Shown here in pieces: positions 43,915 to 51,135 of a stretch of DNA of 64,000 nt. The stretch spans positions 372,001 through 436,000 of the forward strand of contig NZ_JAHXYI010000002.1 in assembly GCF_019970045.1 (NCBI RefSeq), given 5' to 3'. How positions within the stretch are numbered: the stretch's first letter is position 1; the number at the start of each line of letters is the position of its first letter. The position numbers were made by a program, and so were the translations under genes. This DNA is from Chryseobacterium sp. GVT01B (lineage in GTDB: Bacteria > Bacteroidota > Bacteroidia > Flavobacteriales > Weeksellaceae). Below the pieces are notes generated by a model, which saw nothing but the letters and a program-made list of their open reading frames with translations, made no database searches and was not told the origin of the DNA.

Positions 43915-44150
43915 TTCAATTCAATAGGAATGGACTATCATCCTGAGCGTAAATGAAGCGAGCCTCGTTTATCTTTTATGATTATCTCCCAAGGGCTTTA
44001 GCCAAAACTTATAGTGATTATTTTTTTATAACCACGGATTTCACAGATTCACACAGATGATTGTTCCTGTGTTTTGATAAATTGATTGCTACGATTCTAT
44101 TTGTGAAATTTGTGCGAAATATTTGTGGCATTTGTGTTTTAAAATTAAAC
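43915..44150. repeat. Inverted copy of the composite intergenic repeat
   Basis: It contains TTCAATAGGAATGG, then GGGCTTTAGCCAAAACTTAT (about 43993-44012), CCACGGATTTCACAGATTCA and CACAGATGATTG, and words ending TTTGTGAAATTTGTGCG. This is the reverse-complement arrangement of the 32990-33440 element. It fills most of the 330-base gap (43856-44185). Confidence 0.72.
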
Positions 44151-44185
44151 ATGATGATGCCATTAATAAAATATATCCTACAAAA

Positions 44186-44704
44186 TTATCCTTTGAGATT
44201 TTTAATTTTACGTTTACACAAAAAATTTCTCCACAAAAAGTTTTTCCAAACATGATGTATCCCACCTCCAGATTCCCAATTGACATCAAATTTCTCTCCT
44301 TCTAATACATATCCAGGCATTGCAATTTTCGAATGAAACCTCGGAGAATCATTTTTTATTGCAGCAAAGTAATCAGCATCAAAATTTGATTTTCTGTAAT
44401 ATTGAATTTCTAATATAGTTTCTTTTGTATTTGCCCGGAAAATATACAGAGTAATATCATAAAGATCATTAAACTCTTTTTGTAAAATCTCCACTGCTGA
44501 ATCTAAAGTGAGTAAGTTTTTTGAATTATTTGCCCTATTCCGGGACATATTATGTTCAGTGGAATTCACTCCTTTAAATTCATTAAAATCAGACAGAATG
44601 AAAAGCAAGTTGGGGGAAATGGTATTCCAACAATTAATTTTCGCCAACCCTAAAAGATTGGTTATACAGATATTGATGCTATCTTTTAAACTTTCCCGAT
44701 GCAC
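44186..44704 (-). CDS. Hypothetical protein, GTG start, orphan
   Basis: A 172-residue cytoplasmic protein of unknown function. No ATG is available at the 5' end; the best start is a GTG at 44704, because the reading frame is closed by TAG just upstream. A start further in would leave a stub. The sequence looks real (NLLFILSDFNEFKG, LYDITLYIFRANTKETILEIQYYRKS), with an Asn-rich middle and a Trp/Lys-rich end. It lies alone between a repeat and a structured non-coding stretch. It could be a diverged gene remnant. Confidence 0.5.
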   Translation of the reverse strand: MHRESLKDSINICITNLLGLAKINCWNTISPNLLFILSDFNEFKGVNSTEHNMSRNRANNSKNLLTLDSAVEILQKEFNDLYDITLYIFRANTKETILEIQYYRKSNFDADYFAAIKNDSPRFHSKIAMPGYVLEGEKFDVNWESGGGIHHVWKNFLWRNFLCKRKIKNLKG

Positions 44705-44893
44705 GTTCTAAGTAATTTTAAAGTATTTTAAATATAAAAAAAATAATTGCGCCGTAAAATTTTCTTTATTTCCAATAACTCACCCTTAAAAACGGAAAAT
44801 TTTTCGTTGTTTAAGGAAATAATAGTTGAAAACACGCTTCATCAGGAACTTCATCAATCCCGTGAAACAAAGTGTTAATCGCGAAACTTTTAC

Positions 44894-44912
44894 TTTGGCA
44901 TAATATTGGCAT
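44894..44912 (+). promoter_or_regulatory. Sigma54-like (GG-N10-GC) promoter candidate
   Basis: TTTGGCATAATATTGGCAT has GG at 44897-44898 and GC at 44909-44910, the exact GG-N10-GC spacing of RpoN promoters. The -12 half is TTGGC instead of TTGC, so the match is imperfect. A short ORF and a hairpin follow. Confidence 0.4.
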
Positions 44913-44948
44913 GTAAGATATTGAGAAAAAATTAAAAAAACACTAAGG

Positions 44949-45008
44949 ATGAGAAAAAAGGTTTTCTGTGGATTTTCAGTTTTTCCACTGATTCAAATTC
45001 ATATCTAG
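44949..45008 (+). CDS. Possible 19-residue small ORF or leader peptide
   Basis: AAGG directly precedes an ATG and a 19-codon frame (MRKKVFCGFSVFPLIQIHI) that ends in TAG inside the following hairpin. Overlap of the stop with the hairpin loop is typical of leader peptides, but such a short frame may be chance. Confidence 0.25.
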   Translation: MRKKVFCGFSVFPLIQIHI

Positions 45009-45028
45009 TATATGAATCCTTTTTTTTC
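44997..45028 (+). terminator. Hairpin with T tract, possible terminator of a small transcript
   Basis: ATTCATAT pairs with ATATGAAT around CTAGT, followed by CC and a run of nine T. It would end a short RNA begun at the 44894-44912 promoter candidate. Confidence 0.5.
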
Positions 45029-45031
45029 TAC

Positions 45032-45120
45032 GATGCCGTACCAGATACGGGTTCGTGATTAATTAACCCCCCGTTGATTTTTCACTGCAATTTTGCACCC
45101 CGTATCTCACTGGTATCATC
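45032..45120 (+). other. Imperfect long inverted repeat, structured non-coding region
   Basis: The left arm (45032-45051) and right arm (45099-45120) pair as GATG/CATC, TACCAG/CTGGTA and ATACGGG/CCCGTAT, 17 pairs with small internal loops. The 47-base loop holds TGCAA-TT-TTGCA. It lies in a 602-base gene-free stretch (44705-45306) and about 190 bases before the small membrane protein gene. Confidence 0.4.
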
Positions 45121-45306
45121 AATAACCAGGAATCATTTATTGATTCAAAAAAAACAAAAATATCCCGGACTTTTAGCCCGGTATTAGGATATAAATAAAT
45201 GGCAAAGTCATCGTGAACCTTAGCCCTGTAAAGGAATTTATTCTTTTTACCGTGATGAGTACGCCTTTATCATATTAATTAATGTATAACCCTTAAAATG
45301 TAAGTA

Positions 45307-45540
45307 ATGATGAGAGACTTTTTTGAAATGATTTTTAAGAGAAATGAAGATGCTGCAAAAATGAATATCTGGAGCGTATTGCTCGTGTTAAGTTTTGCTG
45401 CCTTTTCTGTATTGGTATACGCCTTAAAACCAAGCTTAAACAGCTTAATTATATATCTGACGGCATTTGCTGCTTATATCGGCTTTGGCCTTGTATTCAT
45501 CAGTTCTTTAACCAGAACAGGTATGAAGAAAAGATATTAA
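45307..45540 (+). CDS. Small membrane protein, hypothetical
   Basis: A 77-residue protein with two hydrophobic segments (about 21-40 NIWSVLLVLSFAAFSVLVYAL and 48-67 LIIYLTAFAAYIGFGLVFIS; each is split here for length) and a basic C-terminus (RTGMKKRY). The N-terminal charged stretch KRNEDAA probably stays in the cytoplasm. No family is recognised. It has its own terminator. A second possible ATG one codon downstream does not alter the picture. Confidence 0.65.
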   Translation: MMRDFFEMIFKRNEDAAKMNIWSVLLVLSFAAFSVLVYALKPSLNSLIIYLTAFAAYIGFGLVFISSLTRTGMKKRY

Positions 45541-45565
45541 AATATAACTTTCAATTAATTTTTAC

Positions 45566-45603
45566 TAAAAAAACCGTCCTGTTTGGGGCGGTTTTTTTTT
45601 ATT
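45566..45603 (+). terminator. Terminator of the small membrane protein gene
   Basis: AAAACCG pairs with CGGTTTT around CCTGTTTGGGG, followed by a run of T. Confidence 0.85.
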
Positions 45604-45740
45604 TGTACAGTTAACTCTACTATTTAAAACCCAGGCTTATTTTATAGTTAATGATCCTTATAAAATATAATCTTTCAACAAAAAAGCCACCCCCTCCGGA
45701 GCAGCTCGTGATAACAAAGTTATCTTAACATCGTAAAAAC

Positions 45741-45962
45741 TTATTCTTTGAAGAGATCCTTCATCATTTCATCAAGGATCTTTTTGGTTTCTTCTTCGAT
45801 CATAGTTCCGGATTTCTCAACCATCTTTTCTCTGAAAGGTTCACAACAGGCTTTTATTCCGAAGCCTTCATCTGTTTTAATCAATTCCGGATGCAGACCG
45901 TGTTCTTCACATATTTCTGACTCTATTTCTTTTTTTATGAGGTCGTAATTCAGATCAAACAT
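45741..45962 (-). CDS. Hypothetical small protein
   Basis: A 73-residue soluble protein that starts at the ATG at 45962 (MFDLNYDLIKKEIESE). Upstream in-frame sequence looks non-coding, so an earlier start is rejected. It has Cys and His residues in CEEHGLHPE and ACCEP and an acidic helical end (EEETKKILDEMMKDL), suggesting a small metal-binding or dimeric helical protein. It is encoded downstream of the cyclophilin-FKBP gene on the same strand, beyond a terminator at 46050. Confidence 0.6.
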   Translation of the reverse strand: MFDLNYDLIKKEIESEICEEHGLHPELIKTDEGFGIKACCEPFREKMVEKSGTMIEEETKKILDEMMKDLFKE

Positions 45963-46049
45963 ATTTTTATTTTGTTTCTTATAAGTGTCGGGTAAAGATA
46001 GAAGTAATTGACATTTGCCGAAATCCGTATTTATACGGTATTTATGCAA

Positions 46050-46082
46050 ACAAAAAAACCGTCCCTTCCGGAACGGTTTTCA
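46050..46082 (-). terminator. Terminator of the cyclophilin-FKBP gene
   Basis: On the minus strand AAAACCGT pairs with ACGGTTTT around TCCGGAAGGG, followed by TTTT. Confidence 0.85.
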
Positions 46083-46100
46083 TATCTTAAAAAGATTCAG

Positions 46101-47216
46101 TTATTTTACTTTTACAAGCTCAACATCGAAAACCAACCAAGAGTTTGGCGGGATCACTCCTCCTGCTCCTCTCTCTCCGTAAGCCATTGCCGGCGGAATC
46201 AGTAATGTAGCAGTTTCACCTTCTTTCAATAACAGGATACCTTCATCCCAACCTTTGATTACTCTTCCCATTCCGATTGGAATTTCGATCGGCTCATTTC
46301 TTTTGAATGAAGAATCAAATTCAGTTCCGTCTACTAATTTACCTGCATAGTGTACAGATACATTATCACCAGCTTTTGGAGCTTTACCGTCAGCTGTTTT
46401 TGTAATTTTATAGTAAAGACCTGATTCAGTTTTTTGCATACCAGCTTTTAGGTTTTCAACTAATTTCTCCTGGTTAGCTTTGAATTCTTCTTCTCTTTTC
46501 TTCTTTTCAGCCTCTTCTTTAGCTAAAAATGCCTTATTGTTTTCTGCAATCTTAGCTTTTCCTTCGCTGAAAGTTTTAGCTGCATCATAGTGCTTGTACT
46601 CATCACCTTTGCTGAAAACAGACACTTTTTCTAAAACGATATCTGTTTTAGGCTTATCCTGAGCTCCTTTTTCAACGTTAGCAATAGCATCGATTACGTC
46701 ATTTCCTTTTACCACTTTTCCGAAGATTGTGTGTTTTCCATCTAACCAAGGTGTAGCAACTTCAGTGATGAAAAACTGAGAACCGTTTGTATTAGGCCCT
46801 GAGTTCGCCATAGAAAGGATACCTTTTCCTGTATGTTTAAGATCGTTTCTTTCGTCCTCGAATTTATATCCCGGATCACCTGCTCCAGTTCCCTGAGGAT
46901 CTCCTCCCTGGATCATGAAATCTTTGATTACTCTGTGGAAAATAGTTCCGTCATAATAAGGAACTCCCTTAGCCTTAGCTTTGTTGTCGATTTTCCCTTC
47001 TGCAAGACCAATAAAGTTGGCTACAGTTACTGGTGCTTTCTTGTCCTCAAATTTTACAATTAAGTTACCTTTTGTAGTTTGAAGATTGGCATAAAGCCCG
47101 TCATTAAGACCTTCGTAAGTTTCTTTGTCTACGTTCATTTTTTTATAAATTGGGGTACAACTCATCAGCGAAATACTTGCCGCTGCCAGAATTATATTCT
47201 TGTTAAACAATTTCAT
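46101..47216 (-). CDS. Dual-family immunophilin lipoprotein: cyclophilin fused to FKBP
   Basis: A 371-residue lipoprotein (lipobox SLMSC, Cys20) with two peptidyl-prolyl isomerase domains. The cyclophilin domain spans about 40-200 (GTIFHRVIKDFMIQGGDP, NTNGSQFFIT). A charged coiled-coil linker (about 210-260) leads to an FKBP domain (about 270-371: VSVHYAGKLVDGTEFDSS, PIGMGRVIKGWDEGI, AYGERGAGGVIPPN). Both domains keep their signature residues, so both are probably active. It assists folding of exported proteins, anchored in the periplasm. GldI, a second FKBP-type lipoprotein, is encoded 3 bases upstream. Confidence 0.92.
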   Translation of the reverse strand: MKLFNKNIILAAASISLMSCTPIYKKMNVDKETYEGLNDGLYANLQTTKGNLIVKFEDKKAPVTVANFIGLAEGKIDNKAKAKGVPYYDGTIFHRVIKDFMIQGGDPQGTGAGDPGYKFEDERNDLKHTGKGILSMANSGPNTNGSQFFITEVATPWLDGKHTIFGKVVKGNDVIDAIANVEKGAQDKPKTDIVLEKVSVFSKGDEYKHYDAAKTFSEGKAKIAENNKAFLAKEEAEKKKREEEFKANQEKLVENLKAGMQKTESGLYYKITKTADGKAPKAGDNVSVHYAGKLVDGTEFDSSFKRNEPIEIPIGMGRVIKGWDEGILLLKEGETATLLIPPAMAYGERGAGGVIPPNSWLVFDVELVKVK

Positions 47217-47219
47217 GTA

Positions 47220-47732
47220 TTATAGAGCTTTTAATTTTATGATTAATGGAATGTCGTTATCTATTTTCTTTTCGTCTCCGAAAGTTCCGTAAGCCAAAGA
47301 AGACGGCACCAAAAGCGTCACTTCCTCTCCATCATGTATAAAACGCAAAGCGTTCTCCACTGCCCTCAGTTCATCAAAGTGCCCGAATCTGGCATCTCTT
47401 CTTTCAAAAGACTGGTCGTAGATTTTGGTCTGATCAAAATCATACAGATCATAAGAGTAAGAAATCAAAGTTTCATCTTTTCTTCTTTCTCTCTGATCAT
47501 AGCCTTCTGCCGTTACCCAGTAATTAAGCTGCGTAGGATAAAATTTCACAGACTGGCCATTGATCCAATCCTGAATCTGGCCTCTTTCTATGGTATTCAG
47601 ATTTTTCATCCTGTTTTTAGAAACATCCAGATCTTTTTGGCTTAAAACACCGCCTACCGGAGGATGGGCCGTCTGTGTATTTCTGTTGCAGCTCAACAGG
47701 CTTATGACTGATATGAAGAGTATTTTTTTCAT
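47220..47732 (-). CDS. gldI: GldI-type FKBP peptidyl-prolyl isomerase lipoprotein
   Basis: A 170-residue lipoprotein (lipobox SLLSC, Cys15) with a degenerate FKBP domain in its second half (LRAVENALRFIHDGEEVTLLVPSSLAYG and following). In Flavobacterium johnsoniae GldI is a lipoprotein needed for gliding, probably as a folding factor. The YGTFGDEKKIDNDIPL end fits. It is 3 bases upstream of the dual-family immunophilin and on the same strand, so the two form an operon. Presence agrees with the T9SS cargo at 16454, though motility itself cannot be inferred. Confidence 0.82.
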   Translation of the reverse strand: MKKILFISVISLLSCNRNTQTAHPPVGGVLSQKDLDVSKNRMKNLNTIERGQIQDWINGQSVKFYPTQLNYWVTAEGYDQRERRKDETLISYSYDLYDFDQTKIYDQSFERRDARFGHFDELRAVENALRFIHDGEEVTLLVPSSLAYGTFGDEKKIDNDIPLIIKLKAL

Positions 47733-47889
47733 AAACTTTTGCGAAAATACACATTTCGCGAATCAATTACAAAACTTGACCCAGAAATATGCGAATGTAA
47801 AAATGTATCAATCTATTAATAAAACAAGGCAACTGATTGAATCCCCGAATTAAAAGTCATTCATACATTGTATACGACTACATAAATAC

Positions 47890-47922
47890 AAAAAAAGCCG
47901 GGAAAAACCCGACTTTTATATA
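47890..47922 (-). terminator. Terminator of ilvE
   Basis: On the minus strand AAAAGTCGGG pairs with CCCGGCTTTT (one mismatch) around TTTTT, followed by T. Confidence 0.88.
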
Positions 47923-47939
47923 GTTTATTTAAAAAAATA

Positions 47940-49010
47940 TTAAACTGTTTCTAAAGCGTGATCTACCACAACTCTCCATCCGAAAGGATCTTCAGAAAGG
48001 TTGTTTTGCAGGTCTACCAAGTCTTTCTTAAGAAGAGCAGCGAAACTTTCTTCGTCAGATAATCTTGGAAGCTCAAGTTTTTCACCTTCATATCCTAAAG
48101 CCTGGAACTGAGTGGTAACAACAGCTGTACCGACTCCCCAGACTTCTTTAAGAGAACCGTTCTTCAACGCTTCAATAACTGTTTTCACAGGAATTGGTTC
48201 TATTTTCACTTCAATTCCTCTTTTCTTAGCTAACTGGATGAAACTGTCTCTTGTTACTCCGTCAAGAATTTTTTCAGAAGTTGGAGGTGTAAAGATCGTA
48301 TCGTTGATTCTTACAAATACATTCATTGTACCACTTTCTTCGAAATATTCGTGAGTAGCATCATCCGTCCAGATAATTTGCTCATATCCTTCTTCGATCG
48401 CCAATTGCGTAGGATAGAAAGAAGCAGCGTAGTTACCTGCAGCTTTTGCAGAACCTACCCCTCCGTTTGCAGCTCTTGAATAGTGATCAGAGATTTTTAC
48501 AGATACCGGCTCTGAATAATAGCTCTTCGCTGGTGTTGCAACGATAGCAAACATATATTTATTAGATACTCTTGCTTTCAAAGCTTCCTCTGTAGCAAAA
48601 ATCAATGGTCTGATATAAAGAGACATTCCTTCCCCCTGAGGAATCCACTCTCTGTCCAAATCTACTAAAGCTTTTAACCCGTCTAAAAACATTTCTTCAG
48701 TCACCTCAGGCATAGCAAGACGCTTTGCTGACTTATTGATACGTTCAAAATTCTTTTCAGGCCTGAAAAGGAAAACCTGCCCGTCTTTGTCTTTATAGGC
48801 CTTCATACCTTCAAAACAAGCTTGTCCATAGTTTACTCCCATCATGGCAGGTGTAAATGGAATCGGACCGTAAGGAACTAATTTTACATCACCCCATTTC
48901 CCATCTTCATACTCACATATAATCATATGATCTATGAAAGTACCACCAAATGAAAAATCGTTAGGGTCAAATGTAGAAATTCTGGAGTTTTCAGTTTTTT
49001 GAATTATCAT
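47940..49010 (-). CDS. ilvE: Branched-chain amino acid aminotransferase
   Basis: A 356-residue fold-type IV PLP enzyme that transaminates Leu, Ile and Val with 2-oxoglutarate, the last step of their synthesis and the first of their breakdown. The PLP lysine lies in GSAKAAGNYA; TDDATHEYFEESGTMNVFV and ILDGVTRDS are the family blocks, and GVNYGQACFEGMKAY is the N-terminal mark. It is monocistronic, with its promoter at 49036-49043. Confidence 0.95.
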   Translation of the reverse strand: MIIQKTENSRISTFDPNDFSFGGTFIDHMIICEYEDGKWGDVKLVPYGPIPFTPAMMGVNYGQACFEGMKAYKDKDGQVFLFRPEKNFERINKSAKRLAMPEVTEEMFLDGLKALVDLDREWIPQGEGMSLYIRPLIFATEEALKARVSNKYMFAIVATPAKSYYSEPVSVKISDHYSRAANGGVGSAKAAGNYAASFYPTQLAIEEGYEQIIWTDDATHEYFEESGTMNVFVRINDTIFTPPTSEKILDGVTRDSFIQLAKKRGIEVKIEPIPVKTVIEALKNGSLKEVWGVGTAVVTTQFQALGYEGEKLELPRLSDEESFAALLKKDLVDLQNNLSEDPFGWRVVVDHALETV

Positions 49011-49035
49011 TTTTTAAAATTTTTACGATGTTCTA

Positions 49036-49043
49036 CAAATTTA
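49036..49043 (-). promoter_or_regulatory. -7 element of ilvE
   Basis: On the minus strand TAAATTTG matches TAnnTTTG, 25 bases before the ilvE ATG. Confidence 0.5.
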
Positions 49044-49074
49044 ACATAATTTTCTAAATATAAAAATTTTAGAG

Positions 49075-49082
49075 TAAATTTG
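49075..49082 (+). promoter_or_regulatory. -7 element of mnmD
   Basis: TAAATTTG lies 13 bases before the TTG start codon of mnmD, so the leader would be only a few bases long. Confidence 0.5.
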
Positions 49083-49095
49083 ACAAAAAAATAGC

Positions 49096-49770
49096 TTGAA
49101 AAGAGAGATTAAGACCACAAACGACGGTAGTAAAACATTGTTTATCAATGAGTTGAATGAAAACTACCATTCACATCACGGAGCACTTCAGGAAGCCGAA
49201 CATGTGTTTATTAAAAATGGATTGAATTTGATAAATGATTGCGAAATTAATATTTTAGAACTCGGTTTTGGAACAGGTTTGAATGTTTTGGTAACAATTA
49301 ATGAATATTTAAAAACTGACAAAAATCATGTCATCAATTATTTTTCGCTTGAAAAATACCCCATAAATGAATCCGAAGTTAAGGATTTGGCATACTTTGA
49401 ACATTTTGACAACCCTGAGTTTAAAAATATTTATCAGAAAATTCATCTGGCAGATTGGGAAAAGTCAGTAGAAATCATTAGTGGATTCAACCTTAAAAAG
49501 ATAGAATGTGATTTTTTTGACCTGAAAGACATCGATTTGCCTAAAATCAATCTTGTTTATTTCGATTGTTTCGGTGCCAGAGTGCAGCCTGATCTTTGGG
49601 AAAAGCCATTATTTGAACTGGTTTCTGACAAAATGGCCATTAACGGATTATTAACCACCTACTCTTCTAAAGGCAGTGTAAGAAGAATTCTTCAGGAGCT
49701 GAATTTCCAGGTAGAAAAAAAACAGGGGCCTCCGGGAAAGAGAGAGATGATCAATGCCATTAAATTATAG
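49096..49770 (+). CDS. mnmD: tRNA 5-methylaminomethyl-2-thiouridine methyltransferase
   Basis: A 224-residue SAM-dependent methyltransferase corresponding to the MnmC(m)/MnmD domain, which methylates nm5s2U34 in tRNA to mnm5s2U. Motifs: HGALQEAEHVFI, SAM motif ILELGFGTGLN, VYFDCFGARVQPDLW and the YSSKGSVRR-QGPPGKREM end. It is the free-standing form without the FAD oxidase domain of E. coli MnmC. The start codon is TTG (MKREIKTTNDG); no ATG gives a full-length protein. The -7 element at 49075-49082 leaves an almost absent 5' leader. Confidence 0.88.
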   Translation: MKREIKTTNDGSKTLFINELNENYHSHHGALQEAEHVFIKNGLNLINDCEINILELGFGTGLNVLVTINEYLKTDKNHVINYFSLEKYPINESEVKDLAYFEHFDNPEFKNIYQKIHLADWEKSVEIISGFNLKKIECDFFDLKDIDLPKINLVYFDCFGARVQPDLWEKPLFELVSDKMAINGLLTTYSSKGSVRRILQELNFQVEKKQGPPGKREMINAIKL

Positions 49771-49772
49771 AA

Positions 49773-49890
49773 TGGAAGCCGGAGGGATGGAAGCTGGATC
49801 TTTACAACAAACTGTTTTATTAATATTGATTTTTTATTTTAAAATAAATAGCATTAAACTTCCGGCTTCGTGCTTCCAACTCCCAGCTTT
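49773..49890. repeat. Intergenic inverted repeat (GAAGCCGGA type)
   Basis: GAAGCCGGA near 49775 pairs with TCCGGCTTC at 49861-49869, and GGAAGCTGG/CCCAGCTT words flank it. An AT-rich loop of about 75 bases separates the arms. It fills the gap between mnmD and the Nudix gene. Confidence 0.5.
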
Positions 49891-49941
49891 TTCTCAACAA
49901 AATTCCTTACATTAGCTATACAAATATTATACATTATATAT

Positions 49942-50358
49942 ATGATAGATAAGATCAACATTAGAGTGTATGCGTGTGCAGTAAAAGACAAACAAGTTCT
50001 TACTTTATTTGAAGAATATGCCGGCGAACCTTTAATGAAATTTCCGGGTGGCGGATTGGAATATGGTGAAGGGGTACTGGAATGCCTGCATCGCGAGTTT
50101 GATGAAGAACTGAATGTACAGATCAATGTCCTGGAACATTTTTACACTCAGGAAAACTTTCTGGTTTCACGATTCAAAGAAAACGAGCAGCTTCTTACCA
50201 TATATTATATAGTAGACATAGTGAATGAAGAAGATTTTATTATCATGGATCCCTGCATCGAAAAAACAGAATGGATTGATATCGACAGACCAGACAATCC
50301 TTTTCCTCTTCCGATAGATAAGATTGTATTTGATAAATTAAAAGAAAAATTCCTGTAA
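49942..50358 (+). CDS. Nudix hydrolase
   Basis: A 138-residue Nudix-fold hydrolase. The full Nudix box is present at about 37-59 (GGLEYGEGVLECLHREFDEE, with all catalytic Glu residues), so it should be active on a nucleoside diphosphate derivative. The ATG at 49942 is chosen because the upstream in-frame extension of 24 codons is hydrophobic and AT-rich and lies in the repeat. Compare the degenerate Nudix domain of the regulator at 14194. The substrate is not predictable. Confidence 0.85.
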   Translation: MIDKINIRVYACAVKDKQVLTLFEEYAGEPLMKFPGGGLEYGEGVLECLHREFDEELNVQINVLEHFYTQENFLVSRFKENEQLLTIYYIVDIVNEEDFIIMDPCIEKTEWIDIDRPDNPFPLPIDKIVFDKLKEKFL

Positions 50359-50379
50359 GTGTTCTTACAGGAATTTTTA
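50345..50379. terminator. Bidirectional terminator between Nudix and DUF4294 genes
   Basis: TTCCTGTAAG pairs perfectly with CTTACAGGAA around TGTT. A tract of A on the left and T on the right fits use from both directions. Confidence 0.8.
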
Positions 50380-51084
50380 TTATTTCTTGACTTTAAAATC
50401 GCTTGCTCCCGGGTAAGGCTGTAAATACCCTGAATTCCAATTGGACTGAAGCAATGACTCTACAAATTCATCAGTTCTGTTTTTGTGTGGATCATATTGT
50501 TCTTTAAGATCAATATCAGCCATTTTTCCTTTTACATTCCACCAGAAAGCACTCCATCCACCTCTCAACTCCTTGATGATTTCAAAGACATTTTTTCCGG
50601 TAGCTCTGTTCATGAGCTTTGCAAAAACCTGCCCCTCGGTAGTGGTAAGGTCTCTCAGCTGTTTTTCATACTGATCCGCCAGCATATTCTGTCTTTCTCT
50701 TACAAATTTTCTTTTAGCTTTACTATCCATATCATTCATATCTTTCTGGATATCTCTGTATTGCTGTAATGCGGTAACAAATAGCGGATATACTCTGTAC
50801 AGCTTTTTATTCAGAAAATAGTAGTAATTTTTATCCAGTTGATTATTAAATCTTGGTTTATTAACCAAAACCAACTCGTCTAATACGACTACAGGCTCGC
50901 CGTTGATTTCATAAATCTTGACTTTTTGCTGCTCGTCATAATAATATTTATTTCCAAATTCATCTGTCTTCAATGATTCAGCCGGATATTGATTGAGTGG
51001 TTTTGCCACTACCCCATCCTTTTGGCCAAAAACACTGACTCCAAAAAAGAAAATAAAAAGGCAGATAATCTTACTAAAATTCAT
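50380..51084 (-). CDS. DUF4294 secreted protein
   Basis: A 234-residue exported protein starting at the ATG at 51084 (signal peptide MNFSKIICLF to VFGQ). The mature part contains the DUF4294 region (INGEPVVVLDELVLVNK, YYYFLNKKLYRVYPLFV) and a Trp-rich RGGWSAFWWNVKG segment. Members are widespread in Bacteroidetes and of unknown function. It is convergent with the Nudix gene and divergent from the M42 peptidase gene. Confidence 0.8.
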   Translation of the reverse strand: MNFSKIICLFIFFFGVSVFGQKDGVVAKPLNQYPAESLKTDEFGNKYYYDEQQKVKIYEINGEPVVVLDELVLVNKPRFNNQLDKNYYYFLNKKLYRVYPLFVTALQQYRDIQKDMNDMDSKAKRKFVRERQNMLADQYEKQLRDLTTTEGQVFAKLMNRATGKNVFEIIKELRGGWSAFWWNVKGKMADIDLKEQYDPHKNRTDEFVESLLQSNWNSGYLQPYPGASDFKVKK

Positions 51085-51135
51085 TATTTTTACACTTATA
51101 AGAAGAAAAATTAAACGCAAAAATCATTCCTTTTT

